DNA of 64,000 bases from assembly GCA_016223085.1 (NCBI GenBank), contig JACRPS010000003.1, positions 1-64,000 of the forward strand, in the 5' to 3' direction. Under the pieces are notes generated by a model. The model had not been told where the DNA came from and searched no databases. It worked only from the letters and a program-made list of their open reading frames with translations. Position 1 is the stretch's first letter. The number at the start of each line of letters is the position of its first letter. The stretch comes from Chloroflexota bacterium. Its GTDB lineage: Bacteria; Chloroflexota; Anaerolineae; Aggregatilineales; Phototrophicaceae. The position numbers were made by a program, and so were the translations under genes. Below, in pieces: positions 57,776 to 64,000 of the stretch.

Positions 57776-58576
57776 ATGACTACCTGGATTTCACTCCCTG
57801 ATGCCGCTTCCCTCATCCGTGATTCGTCCACCCTGGCTTTAGGCGGTATGACCGTCTACCGCCGCCCGGTCGCCTTCGTCCGCGAACTGCTGCGCCGTCA
57901 CACCCGCCCAAAAGACCTGACGCTGCTGTGTTTCACCGCCGGCATCGAGTCCGATCTGCTGGTTGGCGCGGGCTGCGTGAGTACGGTGCGTTCCGTCTAT
58001 TTCGGCCTGGAGTCGTTCGGCCTCGCGCCGATGTTTACCGAGGCCGCGCAAAACGGTTCAATCCAGATCATGGAAGAAACCGAGGCCAGTCTGGCGATGG
58101 GCATCCGCGCCGGGCTGTCCGGCGTGGGTTTTATGCCGTCGCGGGCCTGGCTTGGCACCGATCTACCCCGCCTGCGCCCGGATGTCAAAACCGTGACCGA
58201 CCCCTACACCGGCGAAGAACTGACAGCCTTCCCCGCGATTCATTGCGATGTAGCCGTGCTGCATGGTCTGGAAGGCGACCGTCAGGGCAACGTCAAAATC
58301 AACAATAACACCGGCGTGGACATGGAACTGGTGTTCCTGGCCGACACGGTCATTGTCACCGTCGAACGCATGGTGGACAAAGTGGAACGCTCATTGGACG
58401 GCGTGCTGATTCCCACCCCCGGCCCAACCTATGTTGTTCATGCCCCGCGCGGCGCATGGCCGACAAGCTGCTACCCGGATTACCCCATCGGCGGCGGGGA
58501 GTTCCTGCGCTACATTGACTGCTGCAACGCCGGACGCTTTGACGATTACCTGGCGGAATTTTTGTCCATATCGTAG
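57776..58576 (+). CDS. CoA-transferase, alpha subunit (glutaconate/3-oxoacid type)
   Basis: A 266-residue class I CoA-transferase subunit A: ADSSTLALGGMTVYRRPVAFVRELLRRHTRPKDLTLL-type opening (GG loop binding CoA), FTAGIESDLLVGAGCVSTVRSVYFGLESFGLAPMFTEAAQNG, EETEASLAMGIRAGLSGVGFMPSRAWLGTD, and AVLHGLEGDRQGNVKINNNTG. It is the natural partner of the beta subunit at 46452, though 10 kb apart. Its TAG stop lies within a perfect palindrome, so the last residues may have been changed by that element. Confidence 0.84.
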   Translation: MTTWISLPDAASLIRDSSTLALGGMTVYRRPVAFVRELLRRHTRPKDLTLLCFTAGIESDLLVGAGCVSTVRSVYFGLESFGLAPMFTEAAQNGSIQIMEETEASLAMGIRAGLSGVGFMPSRAWLGTDLPRLRPDVKTVTDPYTGEELTAFPAIHCDVAVLHGLEGDRQGNVKINNNTGVDMELVFLADTVIVTVERMVDKVERSLDGVLIPTPGPTYVVHAPRGAWPTSCYPDYPIGGGEFLRYIDCCNAGRFDDYLAEFLSIS

Positions 58577-58600
58577 GGGCGCACGGCCGTGCGCCCCTAC
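58573..58600. repeat. Perfect 28-bp palindrome, GTAGGGG family
   Basis: Arms GTAGGGGCGCACGG and its exact complement. The TAG at 58574-58576 is the stop codon of the CoA-transferase alpha gene; the element lies between that gene and a convergent hydrolase. Confidence 0.88.
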
Positions 58601-58617
58601 CTGTACGCGGTCAGTGG

Positions 58618-60051
58618 TTAACCCGTTCGGAACGCAGGTGGCTTGATTTCCGCCATGCAGCTTGCGTCCGGCTCGACCGTTGGATCATCAATGAACCCAA
58701 CCAGCAGCTTCGACGCGCATGGGTGCTGGGTAACGTAATGCATGTGGTACGGCAGCATAAACCCATATCCGTTAGCCAGATGCTCCAGCGTCGAGTCCAT
58801 CCATTCCTGCGAACTGTACGGGTCAAGTGCGCCACTGATGATCAGCACTGGCGTATCGGTAACGGCAGGCTGCTGGTCCGCTTCCGTTGGCACACGCGCT
58901 TCCCATGCCTGGCACTGGGTGATTTCGCGCTGGTTCTCGGTCAGATAGCCATCGTGGAAAACCGGGTTGATGGTTTGCAGCGCGGCATCAAAAGATTCGC
59001 TGGTTGTTACCAGTATACTGTCCGTACAGCGCATGGACAGGTACGCGCCAATTGGGTTTAGGGGGTCAGGCTGCGGCGACAGGGCCGCCACATACGGCAT
59101 CACCACATCATATTGTTCCGCGTACAGGGCGGCGATTAGACCAGGGATGATCGGGATGTTCTTCTCATCCTTCAGCAGTTGCCCCATGCCCGCGAGAATG
59201 TTGAAGCCCGTAAGTTCCGTGTCTACCTTGCCGACCGTTACCGGCAGTGGAGTCGCGTCCAGCCGTTCGACAATAACCGCCAGTTCGTCGTTAAGATCAC
59301 TGGGGAAAGCGGCGGCACAGGCAGCATCAGCCTGACACAGCGCAGAAACAGCGTCAATCGTGCGATGCAGATAGACCGGAATAGACGCCTGCAGGTCACC
59401 GTGCGGCGGTTGCATGGCCGTGATGATCGCGGCGCGGATGTTTTCGGGATGGTCGCGCAGCAGCGTTAACGCGACGGATGAACCATACGAACCGCCCCAG
59501 ATGTTATAGTGGGCGTATCCTAGAGCGCGAATAATGTCCGCAGCATCAGCCGCGTTGTCGCGGGTGGTGAAGTCAGTCACATCCACACCCTGCGCAACGA
59601 AACGTTCCCGACAGTCCGATTCCCAGTTTTTATTCGCGGCATCCAGCGATTCAGGGCAGGTCAGCGCCGGTTCGGAATGACCTATTCCACGATAATCGAA
59701 CAGGATGACGTCGCGTTCGTTGTTGAACTTCGACAGAAAACCGCCCAAGCCACCAGCAAACGAATCCAGTGTGCGCGCGCCGGGGCCGCCGTCGAGGAAG
59801 ATTAACGGATCAGGAGCAGGGTTGCTGTTCCGCGCCTTAAAAACGGCTACTGCGATTTTCAGCGTTCGTTCTTCCCGGTTAGCGCGATCCTGTGGGACGG
59901 TAACTATACCGCATTCAACATCGCCACTATAGGCGAACGAAACCGGGCAGGCCGTCGTTTCAAACACAGGCAGCGTTTCGTTCTGGGCGGCTGCGGGCAG
60001 AACCAGCACGAACAGACCAATCAGGGCGAACAGCGTGAATCGTCGTGGCAT
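58618..60051 (-). CDS. Secreted alpha/beta-hydrolase (tripeptidyl/prolyl aminopeptidase-like)
   Basis: A 477-residue exported hydrolase: signal peptide MPRRFTLFALIGLFVLVLPAAAQ, oxyanion region PLIFLDGGPGARTLDSF, VILFDYRGIGHSEPAL, nucleophile elbow NIWGGSYGSSVALTLLRDHPE, Asp region LIISGALDPYSS and a His near LPYHMHYVTQHPC. The order and length fit the TAP/proline-iminopeptidase-like family that frees amino acids or short peptides. No operon partners. Confidence 0.88.
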   Translation of the reverse strand: MPRRFTLFALIGLFVLVLPAAAQNETLPVFETTACPVSFAYSGDVECGIVTVPQDRANREERTLKIAVAVFKARNSNPAPDPLIFLDGGPGARTLDSFAGGLGGFLSKFNNERDVILFDYRGIGHSEPALTCPESLDAANKNWESDCRERFVAQGVDVTDFTTRDNAADAADIIRALGYAHYNIWGGSYGSSVALTLLRDHPENIRAAIITAMQPPHGDLQASIPVYLHRTIDAVSALCQADAACAAAFPSDLNDELAVIVERLDATPLPVTVGKVDTELTGFNILAGMGQLLKDEKNIPIIPGLIAALYAEQYDVVMPYVAALSPQPDPLNPIGAYLSMRCTDSILVTTSESFDAALQTINPVFHDGYLTENQREITQCQAWEARVPTEADQQPAVTDTPVLIISGALDPYSSQEWMDSTLEHLANGYGFMLPYHMHYVTQHPCASKLLVGFIDDPTVEPDASCMAEIKPPAFRTG

Positions 60052-60219
60052 GGTGTTTCCTTTTAGAGGTTATACGGTTGGCTTGTTTCCTAAGGCTACA
60101 TCCCTATACGCATCACCTTTGTAAAAAGTTTCACAAAAGGAGTGCTGCGCTGGCAAATGAGCCACCTGCTCTATTGCTCACCGGACAGGCGCGGGGTATA
60201 CTGGTAACAACTCAACAGA

Positions 60220-60310
60220 CCAGGGGAGTCCGTGTCAAGCGGGCTGAGAGGGCGCGTATCGCCGCGCCGACCCTTAACCTGATCCGGGTCATACCGGCGT
60301 AGGGAGTGTA
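60220..60310 (+). ncRNA. TPP (thi-box) riboswitch
   Basis: Conserved aptamer parts are read directly: AGGGGAGTCC near 60222, CTGAGAGGG at 60244, GACCCTTAACCTGATCC around 60269-60285 and GGGTCATACCGGCGTAGGGA at 60286-60305. TPP binding should shut off the thiamine transport operon downstream. Confidence 0.95.
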
Positions 60311-60327
60311 TCATACCGACATGAACG

Positions 60328-60364
60328 CCACCCCCTACGATGTACCGTAGCGGGTGGTTTTTTA
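60328..60364 (+). terminator. Terminator in the TPP riboswitch expression platform
   Basis: CCACCC...CTACG (60328-60339) pairs with CGTAGCGGGTGG (60346-60357) around a short loop, followed by a TTTTTT run. It sits 18 bases after the aptamer, implying transcription attenuation. Confidence 0.85.
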
Positions 60365-60415
60365 TTCCGGCTCCCGGTCTGTTACTCAGTGAGTGTTGGT
60401 TGAAGGGAGTACGAC

Positions 60416-61453
60416 ATGCGTTTCCGATTTTTGCTGGTTTTTGTCCTGTTCGCGCTGGGGTTTGTCCCCGTGTTGGCGCAGGACGATACGCTCACGCTCG
60501 TCACGCACGATAGCTTTAACGTCAGCGAGGACGTGCTGGCGCAGTTCGAGCAGGAAGCCGGCGTGAAGGTCGAAATCCTGCGCAGTGGTGACGCCGGAAC
60601 GATGGTGAACCAGTCCATTCTGAGCAGGGAAAACCCGCTGGGCGACGTGATGTTCGGCGTGGACAATACCTTCCTGGGGCGGGCGCTGGCCGAAGACCTG
60701 TTTATCCCCTACGAGTCGCCGCTGCTGGAGGACGTGCCGGACGAGTTTAAACTGGACGAGCAGAACCGCGTGACGCCGGTGGACTACGGTGATGTGTGCC
60801 TGAATTACGACATCGCCTATTTCGAGGACAACGATCTGCCGCTGCCGGAAAGCCTGCACGACCTGACGAAGCCGGACTACCGCGATTTGCTGGTGGTTGA
60901 AAACCCGGCCACATCATCGCCCGGCCTGGCGTTCCTGCTGGCGACTATCGTCCAGTTTGGTACGGACGGTGATTACACCTGGCTCGATTTCTGGCGCGAC
61001 CTGGTGGCTAACGACGTGTATGTGTCGGACGACTGGTCGGACGCCTACTTCAACCAGTTCACCGCCGGTGGAGGGGATGGCACGCGCCCACTGGTCGTGA
61101 GTTACGCCAGCAGCCCGCCGTTCACCGTTGACGAGGATACCGGCCAACCGACCACCGCCAGCATTGTTGCCGATGGCATGTGCTTCCGGCAGATCGAGTT
61201 TGTCGGTATTCTGAACGGTACGGACAATTTGGAAGCCGCGCAGCAGTTTGTGGATTTCCTGCTCGGTGTGCCGTTCCAGGAAGACCTGCCGTTGCAGATG
61301 TTTGTCTTCCCGGTCAATCCCGAAGCCGAACTGCCGCAGGACTTCCAGCAGTTCGGCGCTGTGCCGGAAAAACCGGCTACGATGGATATTGACGACATCA
61401 ACGCCCACCGCGAGGAATGGATTCAGGCGTGGACCGAAACCGTCCTGCGTTAG
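60416..61453 (+). CDS. thiB: Thiamine ABC transporter, substrate-binding protein
   Basis: ThiB binds thiamine or its phosphates outside the membrane. The 345-residue product has a signal peptide (MRFRFLLVFVLFALGFVPVLAQ), then DTLTLVTHDSFNVSEDVLAQFEQEAGVKVEILRSGDAG, GDVMFGVDNTFLGRAL, VTPVDYGDVCLNYDIAYF and LVVENPATSSPGLAFLLATI, the TbpA family motifs. It is the first gene after the TPP riboswitch; GAAGGGAG is the ribosome site. Confidence 0.95.
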   Translation: MRFRFLLVFVLFALGFVPVLAQDDTLTLVTHDSFNVSEDVLAQFEQEAGVKVEILRSGDAGTMVNQSILSRENPLGDVMFGVDNTFLGRALAEDLFIPYESPLLEDVPDEFKLDEQNRVTPVDYGDVCLNYDIAYFEDNDLPLPESLHDLTKPDYRDLLVVENPATSSPGLAFLLATIVQFGTDGDYTWLDFWRDLVANDVYVSDDWSDAYFNQFTAGGGDGTRPLVVSYASSPPFTVDEDTGQPTTASIVADGMCFRQIEFVGILNGTDNLEAAQQFVDFLLGVPFQEDLPLQMFVFPVNPEAELPQDFQQFGAVPEKPATMDIDDINAHREEWIQAWTETVLR

Positions 61454-63108
61454 GCGGCCTGTGGCGCGGGCTGCTGCTCGCGCCGCTGGTTTTCCTGGCG
61501 CTGTTTTTCTTCTATCCGCTGCTCTCGATTTTTGCCGTCAGCCTCGCGCCGGACGGCCAGCTAAACCTGGGCAGCTTTGTTGAAATTGTCACGTCGGCGT
61601 ATTACCGGGAAACGCTGTGGTTTACGCTCTGGCAGGCCGCGCTTTCAACCCTGCTGACGCTGGCGCTGGCGCTGCCCGGCGCCTATGTCTTCGTGCGCTA
61701 CCGTTTCCCCGGCAAATCGCTGCTGCTGGCGCTGGCGACGCTGCCGTTTGTGCTGCCGACGGTGGTGGTGGCGACCGCCTTCAGCGCCTTGATCGGCCCG
61801 CGCGGGCTGCTGAACACCGGCCTGATGGCGCTGTTTGATCTGGACGCGCCACCGGTACAGCTTGAGCGCACGTTGGCGATCATCCTGATCGTCCACGTCT
61901 TTTACAACTACGCGGTCGCACTCCGTATGATAACGAGCTTCTGGGCCAACCAGAACCCGCGCATGGAAGAGGCCGCCCGCGTCTTGGGCGCGCATGGCTG
62001 GCGGTTGTGGCGGGACATCCGCCTACCGCTGCTGCGCCCGGCGATTTTGGCGGCGGGTGTGCTGGTGTTTATCTTCACCTTCACCAGCTTCGGCGTGGTG
62101 CTGATTCTGGGCGGCCCGCGCTTCGCCACGCTGGAAGTGGAAATTTACCGGCAGGCCGCCAACCTGTTTAACCTGCCGATGGCCGCCTCGCTCTCCATCG
62201 TACAGATCGGCCTGATGTTCCTGACGATGACAGTCTACACCCGCTTGCAGCGCCGCATCGCCGCCGACGTGGTGAGCGCGGGTTATGTCGCCCGCCGCCC
62301 GCGCAACCTGCGGGAACGGGCGCTGGTGCTGGCGAACCTGGCGCTGCTGGTGGTGCTGCTGTTCGCGCCGCTGCTGGCGCTGGTGCTACGCTCATTTATG
62401 GCGGTTGGCGCGGGCTTCACGACCCAGTATTACCGCCTGCTGGCGGACAATCCGCGCCAGTCGGTGCTGTTTGTGCCGCCCCTGCAAGCCATCGGCAATT
62501 CGCTGACGTTCGCGCTGGCGACCACTGCGCTGGCGCTGGTACTGGGCCTGATAACGGCCTATCTGCTGTCGCGCCGTGATACGGGGTTGGTTCGCTGGCT
62601 TGACCCGTTGTTTATGCTGCCGCTGGCGACCAGCGCCGTCACGCTCGGCTTTGGTTACATCATCGCGCTGGACGAACCGCCGCTGAACCTGCGCGCCTCG
62701 CCGGTCCTGATTCCGCTGGCGCATACACTGGTGGCGCTGCCCTTTGTCGTGCGCAGCGTGCTGCCGGCCCTGCGCAGCATCACGCCCAGCATTCAGGAAG
62801 CGGCGCGCGTGCTGGGCGCGTCGGCGTGGCAGGTGTGGCGCTGGATTGACCTGCCGCTGATTAGCCGGGGATTGATCGTCGGCGCGATCTTCGCCTTTAC
62901 CGTCAGCATGGGTGAGTTTGGCGCGTCCCTGTTTATCGCCCGCCCGGACACGCCGACCATGCCGGTTGTCATCTTCCGCCTGCTCGGTCAGCCGGGCGCG
63001 GCCAACTACGGGCAGGCCCTGGCGATGAGTACGCTGCTGATGGCCGTGTCCGCCGCCGGTTTTGTGCTGATCGAACGGCTGCGCGCCTTCGGGATGGGAG
63101 AGTTTTAA
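61417..63108 (+). CDS. thiP: Thiamine ABC transporter, permease (two fused halves)
   Basis: A 563-residue permease with about 12 helices and two EAA loops: EEAARVLGAHGWRLWRDIRLPLL and QEAARVLGASAWQVWRWIDLPLI, one per half, where ThiQ docks. The start overlaps thiB by 37 bases; ATG 61417 is the first, but GTG 61429 is also possible, since conserved membrane sequence starts only at GLLLAPLVFLALFFFYPLL. Confidence 0.93.
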   Translation: MDSGVDRNRPALGGLWRGLLLAPLVFLALFFFYPLLSIFAVSLAPDGQLNLGSFVEIVTSAYYRETLWFTLWQAALSTLLTLALALPGAYVFVRYRFPGKSLLLALATLPFVLPTVVVATAFSALIGPRGLLNTGLMALFDLDAPPVQLERTLAIILIVHVFYNYAVALRMITSFWANQNPRMEEAARVLGAHGWRLWRDIRLPLLRPAILAAGVLVFIFTFTSFGVVLILGGPRFATLEVEIYRQAANLFNLPMAASLSIVQIGLMFLTMTVYTRLQRRIAADVVSAGYVARRPRNLRERALVLANLALLVVLLFAPLLALVLRSFMAVGAGFTTQYYRLLADNPRQSVLFVPPLQAIGNSLTFALATTALALVLGLITAYLLSRRDTGLVRWLDPLFMLPLATSAVTLGFGYIIALDEPPLNLRASPVLIPLAHTLVALPFVVRSVLPALRSITPSIQEAARVLGASAWQVWRWIDLPLISRGLIVGAIFAFTVSMGEFGASLFIARPDTPTMPVVIFRLLGQPGAANYGQALAMSTLLMAVSAAGFVLIERLRAFGMGEF

Positions 63109-64000
63109 TGCTGGAAGTGCGTGATGTGCGCGTGTCGTTCGGAGACACGCCGGTTTTGCGCGGTGTCAGTCTGGAAGTCGCTCAGGGCGAAATTGTGTGT
63201 CTGCTGGGGCCAAGCGGCTGTGGCAAAACCACGCTGCTGCGCGTGATCGCCGGGCTGGAACAACCTCAAAGCGGTGACGTGTGGTTTGACGGCCAATCGG
63301 TGCTGAACGTCCCCATCCATCGGCGCGGCTTTGGCCTGATGTTCCAGGACTTCGCGCTGTTCCCGCATATGAACGTGGCGCAGAACGTGGCGTTTGGTTT
63401 GAAGATGCTGCGTGTGCCGCCAGCAGAACGCGACCGGCGCGTGCGCGACGCGCTGGAACTGGTCGGCTTGCAGGGGTTTGAACAGCGTGACGTGGCGCGC
63501 CTCTCCGGCGGCGAACGCCAGCGCGTGGCGCTGGCCCGCAGCCTGGCGCCGAACCCGCGCCTGCTGATGCTGGACGAGCCGCTGGGGTCGCTGGACGCGG
63601 CGCTGCGCGAACGGCTGGTGGTGGAACTGCGCGAGATCATCAGGCGCGTCGGGCTGACCGCCGTCTACGTCACCCACGACCAGCACGAAGCGTTTGCGAT
63701 TGCCGACCGGATGGCCGTCATGAACGCGGGTGTGATCGAACAAATCGGGACGCCCCAGGCGGTTTACACCCGCCCGGTTTCCACCTTTGTCGCCCGCTTC
63801 CTGGGGCTGAACAACATCGTGCCGGTGCTGCGTCAGCAGGACGACACCGCGCAGACCGCGCTGGGTAATTTCCATGTCTCAGCGCCGGCGGACGCCTTAC
63901 TCCTGCATCCTGATGGCATCGAGCTGTCCGACCCCAACGCGCCCGGCGCTATCGCTGGTTCGGTCGAGGAATGTGTCTACCTGGGCGATTCGTACCGGCT
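63108..64000 (+). CDS. thiQ: Thiamine ABC transporter, ATPase subunit (cut by window end)
   Basis: The frame starts at ATG 63108, overlapping the thiP stop (TAATG), and is open to the window end (297 codons). Motifs: Walker A GPSGCGKTT, Q-loop MFQDFALFPHMN, signature LSGGERQRVALARSL, Walker B LLMLDEPLGSLD, H-loop VTHDQ. After residue 235 comes a TOBE-like regulatory domain (LLLHPDGIEL, EECVYLGDSYR), longer than in the E. coli ThiQ, as in CysA/PotA-like ATPases. Confidence 0.93.
   Translation, partial: MLEVRDVRVSFGDTPVLRGVSLEVAQGEIVCLLGPSGCGKTTLLRVIAGLEQPQSGDVWFDGQSVLNVPIHRRGFGLMFQDFALFPHMNVAQNVAFGLKMLRVPPAERDRRVRDALELVGLQGFEQRDVARLSGGERQRVALARSLAPNPRLLMLDEPLGSLDAALRERLVVELREIIRRVGLTAVYVTHDQHEAFAIADRMAVMNAGVIEQIGTPQAVYTRPVSTFVARFLGLNNIVPVLRQQDDTAQTALGNFHVSAPADALLLHPDGIELSDPNAPGAIAGSVEECVYLGDSYR

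Overview
The window looks like a chromosomal segment of an uncultured or little-studied anaerobic member of the Chloroflexota, near Anaerolineae or a related class. This rests on gene content and style: GC-rich genes, DUF4397/fasciclin and SH3-type secreted proteins with Thr/Pro-rich linkers, a baseplate-J-like membrane protein beside alaS/ruvX/mltG, and many short intergenic palindromes. No 16S gene is present, so the placement is an inference.

Layout. Positions 1-6284 are a defence-type region of lower GC: the 3' end of a type I restriction HsdR subunit, then an unrecognised two-gene module (a helicase fused to a PD-(D/E)xK-like nuclease, and a 762-residue protein of unknown family). Positions 6285-22277 hold the carbonyl branch of the Wood-Ljungdahl pathway: an HMA-like small protein, CODH (acsA/cooS), acetyl-CoA synthase (acsB) interrupted by a mini-intein at its nickel site, a CBS protein, both corrinoid protein subunits (acsD, acsC), the corrinoid activator, methyltransferase acsE, a MetV-MetF fusion, two CooC-type ATPases and alanine dehydrogenase. 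Positions 22643-30772 hold hdrC-hdrB-hdrA-mvhD-mvhG-mvhA, a hydrogenase maturation protease and two cNMP-binding-domain proteins without a DNA-binding domain. Together these genes could couple H2 oxidation to ferredoxin and methylene-THF reduction and make acetyl-CoA from CO2/CO and methyl groups, or run in reverse. The two operons share a similar upstream region with a GTGA-N6-TCAC (Crp/Fnr-type) box, a short leader motif and a hairpin, so they are probably co-regulated.

Positions 31039-60051 are mostly housekeeping and miscellaneous: thymidine phosphorylase, mltG, ruvX, alaS, tyrS, an HNH endonuclease, alcohol dehydrogenase, TauE/SafE, a frameshifted rtcB, the two subunits of a CoA-transferase lying about 10 kb apart, a flavoprotein, a broken RelE-type toxin module next to an AT-richer insert, a peptide-binding protein, secG, a C-terminal processing protease, tsaC and several small enzymes. 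Positions 60220-64000 are a thiamine transport operon (thiB-thiP-thiQ, the last cut by the window end) under a TPP riboswitch with its terminator.

Dispersed in the intergenic spaces from 30.8 kb onward is a family of palindromes, many with the outer sequence GTAGGG...CCCTAC. Three genes end on a TAG stop codon supplied by the edge of such a palindrome. No CRISPR array, rRNA, tRNA or transposase gene was seen.
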